Assembly (NCBI RefSeq): GCF_039822265.1 | Contig: NZ_JBAJEX010000004.1 | Location: forward strand, 157,943 to 221,942 | Origin: Thiobacter sp. AK1 | GTDB lineage: Bacteria > Pseudomonadota > Gammaproteobacteria > Burkholderiales > Thiobacteraceae | Direction of reading: 5' to 3' | DNA length: 64,000 bases | Part shown: in pieces, positions 28,396-37,334 of the stretch | Position numbering within the stretch: position 1 is the first letter of the stretch | Layout of the letters: every line of letters starts with the position of its first letter | Notes under the pieces: generated by a model | Databases searched by the model: none | What the model saw: the letters and a program-made list of their open reading frames with translations, nothing else | Told to the model about the DNA's origin: nothing | Program-made: the position numbers and the translations under genes

Positions 28396-29192
28396 TGCAC
28401 CCGCTGTACGCTGAGCTGTTCCTCCGCCTGGAAGCTGTCGCCACGCCGGCTCACGTGAATCACGGCGATCCAGCGTCCGGGCTCCGGCAGCCGGACCCAC
28501 GCCTGGAACAGGCCGGGCTCGGTGGGCGCTAGATCCAAACTGAGATCGCTCTTTGCCTGGGCGGGACGGAGCAGTTCCAAGGTCACGCGCGCATCCGCCA
28601 AGGGCGTGTCGTCGCGATCATGGGCGCGCACGGTCACTTGTGCGGCCCCGTCGCGGGCCAGGGTATCCAGTCCCTTCCAGGTCACGCGCCAGCCCAGCCG
28701 CATCTGGCGATGCCGTGCCGAGAGTTCGGAGCCGATCTCCTTCGCCGCTTCCAGCCCATGGGGCACGACACCGGGAAAGGCAGTGTGCACTCGGCCATCT
28801 TCGGCACCAGGCAGCACCCAGCGGGCGAGCCACGGGGGAACGCCCTGGCTGGAGACATAGAGGAAAGCCGCATTAAGCGCCAGCACGAACAGGAAGAAGC
28901 CGATGAAGACCTTGGGGGCCCAGTGCATAGGGGTCCGCGCACTGATCTTTTGGCTGGCTTCGCGACTCGCGGCCAGGGTGAGCAAGGTGGCAGTGGACAG
29001 ATAGACGGCGGTATGCATCGCCAATACGTCCAGGCCCGCCCAGTTGCCGGTGCTGTAGATGGCATAGCCCACCAGGGGCAGCACGCCACTGATCACGCCG
29101 CGCCAATAATTGGGCAGACCCAGCACGCGCAAAATCTGGTAGAGCAGCACCACCAAAACCACGCCGCCAAACAATGTGAACAGCAGGCTCAT
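28392..29192 (-). CDS. ccoH: CcoH/FixH family protein with an extra N-terminal membrane region
   Basis: 266 aa, longer than typical CcoH (about 150-170). Residues 1-95 contain about three hydrophobic segments (FTLFGGVVLVVLLYQILRVL, then VISGVLPLVGYAIY). A further helix at about 95-115 (KVFIGFFLFVLALNAAFLYV) leads into a periplasmic FixH-like domain (MRLGWRVTWKGLDTL to TEPGLFQAWVRLPEPGRW). It lies between ccoG and ccoI with four-base overlaps, which supports the assembly-factor role. The identity of the N-terminal part is unclear. Confidence 0.85.
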   Translation of the reverse strand: MSLLFTLFGGVVLVVLLYQILRVLGLPNYWRGVISGVLPLVGYAIYSTGNWAGLDVLAMHTAVYLSTATLLTLAASREASQKISARTPMHWAPKVFIGFFLFVLALNAAFLYVSSQGVPPWLARWVLPGAEDGRVHTAFPGVVPHGLEAAKEIGSELSARHRQMRLGWRVTWKGLDTLARDGAAQVTVRAHDRDDTPLADARVTLELLRPAQAKSDLSLDLAPTEPGLFQAWVRLPEPGRWIAVIHVSRRGDSFQAEEQLSVQRVQ

Positions 29193-30622
29193 GAGTGCGG
29201 TCCGTAGAAACGCGCCGGACTCACGTGTACCTCGGCGGGCCGGCTTCTGGGGGTAATCGTGAACTCGAAGGACTCCACGCGCATGGCCGCCTCCGGTGGC
29301 AGCTTCACGCTCACCTGCACCAGGATGCTCTGATCGGGTTTGACGGTCACCTCTTGGAAGTTACCGAAGTCGGCGGCCTGCGCCGGAATGCCGCGCACTC
29401 CCAGCGCATAAGTCTCCGCATGGTCGCTGCGGTTGGCCAGCCGGATCTGGTAGCGGTTGCGGATCTGGCCATCGGACAGCACCACATAGAGGGGTTGGCG
29501 CACTTGGGTCACTGCCTGTTCCAAATCGCTGCGGTTGGCGATGCTGTGGACGAGTAGCGCCGACATGACCACCACCGCCAGGCCATAGCCGATCACCTTC
29601 AGCCGCTTCCAATGGAGGTGCGGCTTACCTGGCGCGGGCGACTTGATGTTGACTTCGCAATCATAGCGGATCAGACCGCGTGGGAAGCCGATGGAATCCA
29701 TCACGCCATCGCAGGCGTCAATGCACAGACCACAGGAAATGCACGGGTACTGTAAACCATTGCGAATATCAATGCCCACCGGACAGACCTGCACGCACAG
29801 GGTGCAGTCGATGCAGTCGCCGTAGCCCTTGGCCCGGCGTTCCTCGCGGGTCTTGGCGCCGGGCCGCAGCGGTGCCCGGCCCATACGGCCATCTCCCCGT
29901 TTCTCGTCATAGGTGACCACCAGGGTTTCTGGATCGTACATCACGCTCTGGAAGCGGGCGTAGGGACAGACATACATGCAAATTTGCTCGCGCCCCAGTC
30001 CCGCCGCCACATAGGTGGTGAGGGTGAGGATCAGCACCGTGGCATAGGCCGCCGGATGGGCCTGGCCGGTGAAGAAGTCGCGCACCAGCTCGGGCGCATA
30101 GGTGAAATAAGCGGCGAAGGTGAAGGCCGTCCAGAAGGACACCAATAACCAGACGAAATGGGTGGTGCCGAGTTTTAGGATTTTCTCCCGGTTCCAGGGC
30201 TGTTTGTAAAGCCGCACCCGTTTCGGGCGATCGCCCTGGATGAGATTTTCGATCCAGACGAAAAAATCCGTCCACAGGGTCTGGAAGCAGAAATAGCCGC
30301 AAAAAGCGCGTCCCACTAAGGCGGTGACGAAGAACAATAGGGCCGCGGCGATGAACAGAAGCAGACCCAGCCAAACGATGAGATCCTGGGGATAGGCCAC
30401 CAGACCGAAGATGTAGAACTTGCGGTGAACGAGGTCGAACATCACCGCCTGACTCGGGCCATCGTGACGCGGCCAGGGCAGCCACACCAGACCGAAAAAC
30501 ACGCTGTAGGCGAGAATCAACACGCCCCACTTGAAGCGGCGGAAACGACCCTTCACCGCCCGCGGAAAAATCGGAATGCGCTTCTCGTATAGTGCACTCT
30601 GCTCTTCGATCCCTGCCTGCAT
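29189..30622 (-). CDS. ccoG: Cytochrome oxidase accessory protein CcoG/RdxA/FixG
   Basis: Membrane Fe-S protein proposed to reduce Cu(II) during cbb3 assembly. 477 aa with about five membrane helices, two 4Fe-4S motifs (CIDCTLCVQVCPVGIDIRNG and CISCGLCIDACDGVMDSIG) and a C-terminal immunoglobulin-like FixG domain (DLEQAVTQVRQPLYVVLSDG onward). The ATG at 30622 has TGAGGAAG upstream, placed directly after a terminator hairpin. First gene of ccoGHIS. Confidence 0.97.
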   Translation of the reverse strand: MQAGIEEQSALYEKRIPIFPRAVKGRFRRFKWGVLILAYSVFFGLVWLPWPRHDGPSQAVMFDLVHRKFYIFGLVAYPQDLIVWLGLLLFIAAALLFFVTALVGRAFCGYFCFQTLWTDFFVWIENLIQGDRPKRVRLYKQPWNREKILKLGTTHFVWLLVSFWTAFTFAAYFTYAPELVRDFFTGQAHPAAYATVLILTLTTYVAAGLGREQICMYVCPYARFQSVMYDPETLVVTYDEKRGDGRMGRAPLRPGAKTREERRAKGYGDCIDCTLCVQVCPVGIDIRNGLQYPCISCGLCIDACDGVMDSIGFPRGLIRYDCEVNIKSPAPGKPHLHWKRLKVIGYGLAVVVMSALLVHSIANRSDLEQAVTQVRQPLYVVLSDGQIRNRYQIRLANRSDHAETYALGVRGIPAQAADFGNFQEVTVKPDQSILVQVSVKLPPEAAMRVESFEFTITPRSRPAEVHVSPARFYGPHS

Positions 30623-30638
30623 TGCGCTTCCTCAGAAG

Positions 30639-30662
30639 AAAAAACCTCGCCCGGAGGCGAGG
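30639..30662 (-). terminator. Terminator between ccoP and ccoG
   Basis: On the minus strand CCTCGCC, loop TCCG, GGCGAGG is followed by six T. It lies 88 bases after the ccoP stop, and the T-run ends 16 bases before the ccoG start codon. ccoGHIS therefore depends on readthrough or on a promoter overlapping the hairpin. Confidence 0.82.
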
Positions 30663-30750
30663 TCGTTCATGACTTTCGGTTGCAGGACCGGTGCGTATCC
30701 GGGCGCCGAGCCAGCCGCCTTGTCGAGTTTCCTGCGCCCGTGCGCAGCGC

Positions 30751-31671
30751 TTATTTGCCGCCGCCCAGTTCGTGGACGTACACCGCCAGCAGCTTGATCT
30801 GCTCGGGCTTGAGGCGATCCTTCCAGGCCGGCATCACACCCTTGCCGAGGCCCTGGGTGATGACCGTCTTGACGGCTTCTACTTTTTTCTCGGGCGTGTC
30901 CGCGGCGGGCACCTTGGCCCACAGCCAGATCTTGTCGGTGAGATTGGGCGCACCCACGTCCTGCCGCCCCTTGGCGTCATCGCCATGACAATAGAAGCAC
31001 ATGGCGTCCATGGAATGGAACAGGGCATTGCCGGCCTGAGCCTTGACGGCATCCACCTTCTCGCCAGAGAGGGAGAGCACGTAGTTGGCTAGCTGGTCGA
31101 TCTGCTCCGGCGTGAACACGCTGCCAAAGGCCGGCATGAAGCCGCGGCGTCCGTACGTGATCGTCTCCTGAATCTTTTCCAGCGTGCCGCCGTAGAGCCA
31201 GTCATCATCGGTCAGGTTGGGGAACAGGCCCACCACCCCCTGACCACCGGCCTGGTGGCAGGCCGCGCAGTTGTCGCCGAACAGCTGCTTGCCCGCCGAG
31301 ATCACGAAGCTGTTGAGTTCCGGATCCTTGGCGATCTGCTCCAGCGGCAAGGCGGCGATCTTGTCGTAATAAGGCTTCTGCGCCTTCGCCGCGGCGTTCA
31401 TCTCGGCCATCAGATCGGCGCGGGTGTTCCAGTGGGTGGTGACCGTCTCGCCCTTGGAATTGACATAGGTCACCTTGGCAATACCCGTGGTGTAGCCTTT
31501 GCCCAGCGGCCAGGCAGGATACAGCACCCAATACACCAGGGCGAAGACGATGGTGAGGTAGAAGGCCCACACCCACCAGCGCGGCAGCGGGTTGTTGTAT
31601 TCCTGGAGGTCGCCGTCCCAGGCATGGCCGGTGGTTTGCACAGCGTGCGACTGCAGTTTTTCCTTGCTCAT
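30751..31671 (-). CDS. ccoP: cbb3-type cytochrome c oxidase subunit III (dihaem)
   Basis: Membrane-anchored dihaem cytochrome c that feeds electrons to CcoN. 306 aa: N-terminal CcoP motif (DGDLQEYNNPLPRWW), one membrane helix (about 35-55), then two cytochrome c domains with CAACH and CFYCH haem sites and distal Met motifs (RRGFMPAFG, KGVMPAWK). Order N-O-Q-P is standard. Confidence 0.98.
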   Translation of the reverse strand: MSKEKLQSHAVQTTGHAWDGDLQEYNNPLPRWWVWAFYLTIVFALVYWVLYPAWPLGKGYTTGIAKVTYVNSKGETVTTHWNTRADLMAEMNAAAKAQKPYYDKIAALPLEQIAKDPELNSFVISAGKQLFGDNCAACHQAGGQGVVGLFPNLTDDDWLYGGTLEKIQETITYGRRGFMPAFGSVFTPEQIDQLANYVLSLSGEKVDAVKAQAGNALFHSMDAMCFYCHGDDAKGRQDVGAPNLTDKIWLWAKVPAADTPEKKVEAVKTVITQGLGKGVMPAWKDRLKPEQIKLLAVYVHELGGGK

Positions 31672-31705
31672 TGCTTGCCTTTCATATCACTGGCATCACA
31701 CCCGC

Positions 31706-31918
31706 TTACTTTCGGCTCGCGGGTTGGGAAGGTGCGTCGTCTTGCGCACCCTTCTGCTCCGATTCCTCGTCGAGAAAGGGAATATCCTTGTAGGATTCCA
31801 GCTTCTGTCCCCGCTTCCTGCTCCCGAACACGAACCACAGGATGCCGAGGAACGCAACGAAGAAGATCAGCAGGCCGAGGGGCTTGGTATTCTCCGGATG
31901 GGAAAGCCACTCGAGCAT
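31706..31918 (-). CDS. ccoQ: cbb3-type oxidase small subunit CcoQ
   Basis: 70 aa: one helix (PLGLLIFFVAFLGILWFVF) followed by a basic stretch (GSRKRGQKLESYKDIPF) and a hydrophilic tail. Stabilises the cbb3 complex. It sits 9 bases after ccoO and 34 before ccoP. Confidence 0.93.
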   Translation of the reverse strand: MLEWLSHPENTKPLGLLIFFVAFLGILWFVFGSRKRGQKLESYKDIPFLDEESEQKGAQDDAPSQPASRK

Positions 31919-31927
31919 GACGCCTCG

Positions 31928-32674
31928 TCAGCGGAATTTCACGAAGTAGTCGTCGTCGTACTTGCTGAAGTCCACCATGGTCCCCAGCACCTGCAGGTAG
32001 GCCACGAGCGCATCCATCTCCGTGACGTTGGAGGGATCGCCGTCATAGTTGCCCTCGGTCGCCTGCTTGACCAGGTTGTCCTTGGCGTTCGGGATGTGCA
32101 GCTGTTTGGCGATGGCCTCGCCGAACTGCTTCACGTTACGCTCGTATTCTGCCTGGGTGAGGGAATACGGCACGCCCACCGCGCGCTGCGCCTTGAGCCG
32201 GTCCACCAGATCGGAAGTGTCCAGCAGCGTGGTGGCAAGCCAAGGGTAGCGTGGCATGACCGAGCCCGGCACCATGGAGCTGGGGTCTTTGAGGTGTGCC
32301 ACGTGCCACTCATTGGAATACTTCTTGCCCACCCGCGCCAGATCGGGGCCGGTGCGCTTGGAACCCCACTGGAAGGGATGGTCGTACTGGGATTCCGCCG
32401 CCAGAGAGTAGTGGCCATAACGCAGGGCCTCATCCCGGAAGGGCCGAATCATCTGGGAATGGCAGGTGTAACAGCCCTCGCGCACGTAGATGTCACGACC
32501 GCGCGCTTCCAGCGGCGTGTAGGGACGCACCCCGTCGACTTTTTCCACCGTGCTCTTTACCAAGAACAGGGGTGCGATCTCCACCAAGCCGCCGATGCTG
32601 ATGACGATCATCGTGAGCACCAGCATCACCCCGACGTTGGTTTCGATCCATTCGTGTTTGAAGTTGAGGTTCAT
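31928..32674 (-). CDS. ccoO: cbb3-type cytochrome c oxidase subunit II (monohaem)
   Basis: 248 aa from the ATG at 32674 (MNLNFKHEWIETNVGVM), which has AAGGAAAG upstream; a longer start would touch ccoN. One N-terminal helix, then a cytochrome c domain with the haem site REGCYTCHSQMIRPF. The conserved GPDLARVGKKYSNEWH and the axial Met region PGSVMPRYPWL follow. Confidence 0.98.
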   Translation of the reverse strand: MNLNFKHEWIETNVGVMLVLTMIVISIGGLVEIAPLFLVKSTVEKVDGVRPYTPLEARGRDIYVREGCYTCHSQMIRPFRDEALRYGHYSLAAESQYDHPFQWGSKRTGPDLARVGKKYSNEWHVAHLKDPSSMVPGSVMPRYPWLATTLLDTSDLVDRLKAQRAVGVPYSLTQAEYERNVKQFGEAIAKQLHIPNAKDNLVKQATEGNYDGDPSNVTEMDALVAYLQVLGTMVDFSKYDDDYFVKFR

Positions 32675-32702
32675 CGCGCTTTCCTTCCCTCGCACCCGGG
32701 CG

Positions 32703-34160
32703 TCAGGCGCCCGCCCGGGCCAGTTTCGCCGCCAGCTTGGCTTCCAGCTCAGCCGCTTCGCGCTGGCCTTGGCGGATGGTCATGTAGATGTTGTACGCCA
32801 TGATCAGCACGCCGCTCAGGAACACCATGCCGCCGACGGCGCGCATCACGTAGGCGGGATGCATGGCGATCACCGTCTCGATGAAGGAATACTTCAGGTT
32901 GCCGAAGTCATCGAAGGTGCGCCACATCAGGCCCTGGCCGATGCCGGAAGCCCACATGGCAGTGATGTAGAGCAACACACCGATGGTGGCCAGCCAGAAA
33001 TGCCAGTACACCAGCTTGAGGCTATATAACTTGGTATTCCACAGCTTGGGCATCATGTGGTAGAGGGAACCGAAGGTAATCATGGCCACCCAGCCCAGGG
33101 CGCCGGAATGCACATGGCCCACGGTCCAGTCGGTGTAATGGGACAGGGCATTGACGCTCTTCAAGGACATCATCGGGCCCTCGAAGGTGGACATACCGTA
33201 GAAGGAGAGCGCCACCGCCATGAAGCGGATGATGGGATCGGTGCGCAGCTTGTCCCAGGCACCTGAGAGGGTCATGATACCGTTGATCATGCCGCCCCAG
33301 GATGGCAGCAGCAACATGATGGAGAAGGTGGCCGCCAGCGTCGAAGTCCAGTCCGGGATCGCCGTCCAGTGGAGGTGATGGGTGCCCACCCACATATAGA
33401 GGAAAGACAGTGCCCAGAAGTGGACGATGGACAGGCGGTAGGAATAAATGGGCCGCCCAGCCTGCTTGGGCACGAAGTAATACATCATCCCCAGGAACGC
33501 CGCGGTCAGGAAGAAGCCCACCGCATTGTGGCCGTACCACCACTGGGTCATAGCGTCCTGGGCGCCGGCAAACAGGCTATACGACTTCATGGAGAAGAGG
33601 CTCACCGGCACCGCCAGATTGTTGAAGGTGTGGAGCAGAGCCGTGGCCAGGATGAAGGCGATGTAGAACCAGTTGGCGACGTAGATGTGCGGCTGCTTGC
33701 GGCGCATGATGGTGCCGATGAAGACTGCGGCATAGGCAATCCACACCACTTCGATCAGCAGATCGATGGGCCATTCCATCTCCGCATACTCCCGCCCTTG
33801 GGAATAACCCAGCATGTAGGAGATCGCCGCCAGCACGATCACCGCCTGCCAGCCCCAGAAGGTGAAGTTGGCCAGCGCATCGGAGATGAGCCGGGTCTGG
33901 CAGGTGCGCTGCACCACGTAATAGGAGGTGGCGAACAGGGCGGAACCACCGAAGCCGAAAATCACGCCGCTGGTGTGCACCGGGCGCAGGCGGCCGAAGG
34001 TGATGTAGGGAATGTCGAAGTTGAGAAAGGGCCAGGCAAGTTCAGAGGCGATATAGACGCCGGCGAGCATGCCCACCACCCCCCACACCAGGGACATCAC
34101 CGCGAACTTGCGGACGACGTCAAAGTTGTACTGCTCCTTCTCTGTCACTGCGACCGCCAT
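32703..34160 (-). CDS. ccoN: cbb3-type cytochrome c oxidase subunit I
   Basis: Catalytic subunit with high-spin haem b and CuB, 485 aa and about twelve membrane helices. Landmark motifs: [14 protein letters not shown] (haem b His), [25 protein letters not shown] in outline (CuB His and cross-linked Tyr helix), [13 protein letters not shown] (two CuB His), and [14 protein letters not shown] (haem ligands). First gene of the cco operon, with a promoter about 55 bases upstream. Confidence 0.98.
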   Translation of the reverse strand: MAVAVTEKEQYNFDVVRKFAVMSLVWGVVGMLAGVYIASELAWPFLNFDIPYITFGRLRPVHTSGVIFGFGGSALFATSYYVVQRTCQTRLISDALANFTFWGWQAVIVLAAISYMLGYSQGREYAEMEWPIDLLIEVVWIAYAAVFIGTIMRRKQPHIYVANWFYIAFILATALLHTFNNLAVPVSLFSMKSYSLFAGAQDAMTQWWYGHNAVGFFLTAAFLGMMYYFVPKQAGRPIYSYRLSIVHFWALSFLYMWVGTHHLHWTAIPDWTSTLAATFSIMLLLPSWGGMINGIMTLSGAWDKLRTDPIIRFMAVALSFYGMSTFEGPMMSLKSVNALSHYTDWTVGHVHSGALGWVAMITFGSLYHMMPKLWNTKLYSLKLVYWHFWLATIGVLLYITAMWASGIGQGLMWRTFDDFGNLKYSFIETVIAMHPAYVMRAVGGMVFLSGVLIMAYNIYMTIRQGQREAAELEAKLAAKLARAGA

Positions 34161-34215
34161 GGTTTTTCTCCTGAAATGCTCGAATGCTTGCCAACACCCG
34201 CGAGATTAATGTATG

Positions 34216-34245
34216 AGTATATTCGCAACTACTGTAACATCGCAA
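34216..34245 (-). promoter_or_regulatory. Candidate sigma-70 promoter of ccoNOQP
   Basis: On the minus strand TTGCGA (34245-34240), an 18-base spacer and TATACT (34221-34216), in an AT-rich gap between sco and ccoN. No FNR/Anr box (TTGAT-N4-ATCAA) could be found here, which is unusual for a cbb3 operon. Confidence 0.5.
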
Positions 34246-34268
34246 GGGTACGCCAGTCGCGCCCGGTC

Positions 34269-34856
34269 TCAGGCGCCCGCCAATAAGAGCTTGATGTCGT
34301 GGACCATGGGTTCGGCCCCGGCGCCGAAACCGAACAGCAGCCGCAGCCGGCCCTGGGGATCGAAGACATAGGTGTTGGCCCCGTGATCCAGGGTGTACTG
34401 ATCCGGATCGCTGCCCGCCTGCTTTTGGTAGAACACCTTGAAATCGGCGGCGATCTTGCGCGTCGTGGCCTCGTCACCGTAGAGACCTAGGAAAGTGGGA
34501 TAGAAGGCGGGCACATATTGCGCCAGCAGGGTCGGCGTATCGCGCGCCGGATCCAGGGTCACGAACAGGACCTGCACCCGCTGCGCGTCGGGGCCGAGGC
34601 GTTTCATCACTTGCGCCATTTCTCCTAGCGTGGTGGGACACACGTCCGGACAATGGGTGTAGCCGAAGAACATCACCACCACCTTGCCGCGAAAATCAGC
34701 CAGGGTGCGCACCTTGCCGGTGTGATCCGTCAGGCGGAAATCCCGGCCCCAGTCGGCACCCGTGATGTCCGTGCCCTGGAAGGCCGGCGGTTGCTGCCCG
34801 CAGCCAACCAAGAGGAAAGCAAGCAGCAATGGCAAGAAGCGAAAAAGGCCGCTCAT
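34269..34856 (-). CDS. SCO1/SenC copper chaperone, lipoprotein
   Basis: Copper metallochaperone for the CuA or CuB site of oxidases. The ATG at 34856 gives 195 aa with a lipobox (LLVGCGQQ, Cys19), so it is membrane-tethered in the periplasm. The thioredoxin-like fold carries the Cu ligands CPDVC (Cys69, Cys73) and the distal His in TLDHGANTYVFDPQG. It lies upstream of ccoN and behind the MCE transporter genes on the same strand. Confidence 0.94.
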   Translation of the reverse strand: MSGLFRFLPLLLAFLLVGCGQQPPAFQGTDITGADWGRDFRLTDHTGKVRTLADFRGKVVVMFFGYTHCPDVCPTTLGEMAQVMKRLGPDAQRVQVLFVTLDPARDTPTLLAQYVPAFYPTFLGLYGDEATTRKIAADFKVFYQKQAGSDPDQYTLDHGANTYVFDPQGRLRLLFGFGAGAEPMVHDIKLLLAGA

Positions 34857-34925
34857 GGGCACAGGCAACGAAAATGGGAGCGCATTATCCCCTTTCTGCG
34901 CTCGCCTGTCAGCTACCCGAATGGA

Positions 34926-35519
34926 TCAGCGGCGGGCGGTTTCAGCGGCCCATTGGGCGAGCTCGGTCAGCACCAGGCGCACCGCCTGGTTGGCGGCTTC
35001 GGCACCGCGCACCGGGTCATCCGCTGCACAGGGCACAGTAGCGGCAAAGGTGCGCGTGGCGACCGGCTCGGCCGTTTTTACATTGGAAAGCTGGGCACGC
35101 AGCACCAATTCCACCCGCGAGGGGCTGGTGGAGAAGTTCTGGCGCAGACGCAGCACCTCGGTGTCCAGACGCAGGCCTGCGCGCGCGACGGCGGGAGCAG
35201 CCAGCACCGCGGAGAAACCACCGCTTGCCTCCAGTGCCTGCACCAAGAGCGGCGCCAGCATGCGCGGCGGCGTATCCACCCACCGATGGCGGGCGAAATA
35301 AGCCAGCTCCTGGGGCGCGCGCCAATAGGCCATGCCAGCACTGTCGTAGCCTGCACGGGCGCGCGGGAGCGCCACCAGCAGCGCAGGCCCGTCTGCCTGG
35401 GTAGCGCTGGGGGTGAAATCTGCCTCCAGCGTCATTAGCTTCACTTCCTCCGTGCGCGGCACGGGCAGACAGCCGGCAAGCGCAAATAGCGCAAGCACGA
35501 GATAAGCCGATACGCGCAT
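34926..35519 (-). CDS. ABC-type transport auxiliary lipoprotein (PqiC/YmbA-like)
   Basis: 197 aa from the ATG at 35519 (AAGGAGAT upstream), with a lipobox ALAGC (Cys at about 16). The rest matches the ABC_trans_aux/DUF330 family: RARAGYDSAGMAYWRAPQEL near residue 60, PLLVQALEASGGFSAVL, and LVLRAQLSNVKTAEPVATR. Such proteins are outer-membrane partners of MCE transporters. It starts 17 bases after the MCE gene. Confidence 0.9.
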   Translation of the reverse strand: MRVSAYLVLALFALAGCLPVPRTEEVKLMTLEADFTPSATQADGPALLVALPRARAGYDSAGMAYWRAPQELAYFARHRWVDTPPRMLAPLLVQALEASGGFSAVLAAPAVARAGLRLDTEVLRLRQNFSTSPSRVELVLRAQLSNVKTAEPVATRTFAATVPCAADDPVRGAEAANQAVRLVLTELAQWAAETARR

Positions 35520-35536
35520 GGCATCTCCTTTACGTT

Positions 35537-36442
35537 TCACTCACCCGGTCCGGGACGGGACACGGGCCGCCCGAACACCAGGCTGCTCGGCTGCCGCTCC
35601 AGCTCGCTGCTGGCACGGCGCAGGCTTTGTGCCAGCTCACGCATTTCGATCAGCAAGGCGTCGAGCTCGGGCAGGGTCTGGCCCGCAAGCTGCGTCATTC
35701 CCGTCTGCAGCGCCTGCGTCGCCCCGCTGGCATGGCTTAAGACACGGGTGATTTCATCGGCCATGCGCTCCACCCGGCCCGCGGTCTGCTGCAGCCGTTG
35801 TGCGAGATGGGCGACTTCCTGGCCTGCTGCACTGGTGCTCTTGAGGGTTGCTTCCAGCACGGGCATCTGCTGGGCGAGTAGCCGTGTGCTGGTTTCCACA
35901 TTGGCAAGGATCTGGCGGAGCTGACGCCGGGTTGCCTCGTCCGTGAGGGCATTGAGGTTTTCTGTGCCGCGATTGAGATTGGCGAGCACGGTGCTGACCG
36001 CAGTGTCCAGGCGCGTCATGAGGGACGGCCGGGTCGGGATCACGGGCACCTTGTCCGGTGCGCGCGCCGCAAGCGGCGGTGCATCGGGCGAGCCACCCGT
36101 GAGCTCCACCTGCATGAGACCGGTGAGTCCTTGCATGCGCAGGGTCGCCACCGTGTCGCTGCGGATGGGCGCCCTCTCGTCCAGCGACATGACCAGGCGC
36201 ACGCGGCCCGAACCGTCCGGGGCGAGTTCGATTTCGGTCACGCGCCCCACGGTCACGCCCTTGTATTTCACCGGAGCGTTGACGTTAAGGCCCGCCACGG
36301 ATTCATCGAAATACGCGTAATAAACGCGGGCAGGCGGCTCGCGAAGCCCCCCCGCATACAGCCAAAAAACGACACCCACCAGGGCCGCTCCCATGAGGAG
36401 CACGAAGGCACCCACCAACGTGTAACTGAAGCGTGATTCCAT
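35537..36442 (-). CDS. MlaD-family MCE protein
   Basis: 301 aa: an N-terminal membrane anchor (FSYTLVGAFVLLMGAALVGVV), a single MCE domain at about 38-115 (YYAYFDESVAGLNVNAPVKY, GVTVGRVTEIEL, LTGLMQVELTGG) and a long helical C-terminal part (about 140-285) with coiled-coil character. It is longer than E. coli MlaD and could form a periplasm-spanning needle. GAGGATGG precedes the ATG. Confidence 0.92.
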   Translation of the reverse strand: MESRFSYTLVGAFVLLMGAALVGVVFWLYAGGLREPPARVYYAYFDESVAGLNVNAPVKYKGVTVGRVTEIELAPDGSGRVRLVMSLDERAPIRSDTVATLRMQGLTGLMQVELTGGSPDAPPLAARAPDKVPVIPTRPSLMTRLDTAVSTVLANLNRGTENLNALTDEATRRQLRQILANVETSTRLLAQQMPVLEATLKSTSAAGQEVAHLAQRLQQTAGRVERMADEITRVLSHASGATQALQTGMTQLAGQTLPELDALLIEMRELAQSLRRASSELERQPSSLVFGRPVSRPGPGE

Positions 36443-36567
36443 CACCCATCCTCAGGGCGCCTCGGCCAACGGATTGCGCCGGTCTTTTTGTCTGGGATGC
36501 TCGCCGTCCGCGGAAACAGGCGAGGGATCTCGACCACGCGTGCTTGCATGCCCTAGCAGAAACCGCC

Positions 36568-37332
36568 TCAGTTCTCGCCAGGCCAAACAGCGCGCCCGCG
36601 CGGACCATGGAAATAGGGCCACAAGCCAGGATGCGTCGAGCGGGCGAGCTCCGCCATGGTGCCCAGACCCACCACCCGCCTTTCACCCAACATGGCCACA
36701 CGATCGGTCACGTGCCAGAGCAGGTCCAAATCGTGGGTAACCACAATGATGGTCAGTTTGAGCGCCGCCTTCAAGCCGAGAATGAGTTCGTCCAAGGCGC
36801 TCGCCGCCAATGGATCCAGCCCCGCAGAGGGTTCGTCCAAGAACAAGAGTTCCGGATCCAGGGCGATGGCCCGCGCCAGTGCCGCCCGCTTGCGTAGCCC
36901 GCCCGACAGCTCGCGGGGATATTTGTGGACGGTATCCGGCGGCAGATCGGCCAAGGCGATCTTGATGCGCGAAAGCTCCTCGATTTCCCGCGGGCTCAGG
37001 GTGGTATGCTCCCGGAGCGGCAAAGCGACGTTTTCCAGCACCGTGAGTCCGGTGAACAAGGCCCCGCCCTGGAACATCACCCCGCAGCGACGACGCAGCG
37101 CCTGCGCCTTGCCCTCGTCGAGTTCCATTAAGTCCACGCCCAAAATGCGGATGCGACCGGCATCCGGCCGCTGCAACATCAGCATCTCCTTAAGCAGGGT
37201 GGATTTGCCGCAGCCGCTGGGGCCGGCGATACCGAACACCTCGCCGTGCCAGACAGCGAGATCGATGCCGTCATGGATCAAGGTGCCCCCGAGACGGGTC
37301 CTCACTCCGGTGAGTTCGATGGCGGGGAGCAT
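36568..37332 (-). CDS. MlaF-family ABC ATPase of the MCE transporter
   Basis: 254 aa from the ATG at 37332 (MLPAIELTGVRTRLGGTLIH), two bases after the permease stop. Walker A GPSGCGKST; MlaF-type FQGGALFTGLTVLENVALPL; signature LSGGLRKRAALARAIAL; Walker B LLFLDEPSAGLDP. A 125-base gap separates it from the MCE gene, the longest in the unit, with no terminator seen. Confidence 0.94.
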   Translation of the reverse strand: MLPAIELTGVRTRLGGTLIHDGIDLAVWHGEVFGIAGPSGCGKSTLLKEMLMLQRPDAGRIRILGVDLMELDEGKAQALRRRCGVMFQGGALFTGLTVLENVALPLREHTTLSPREIEELSRIKIALADLPPDTVHKYPRELSGGLRKRAALARAIALDPELLFLDEPSAGLDPLAASALDELILGLKAALKLTIIVVTHDLDLLWHVTDRVAMLGERRVVGLGTMAELARSTHPGLWPYFHGPRGRAVWPGEN

Positions 37333-37334
37333 GC

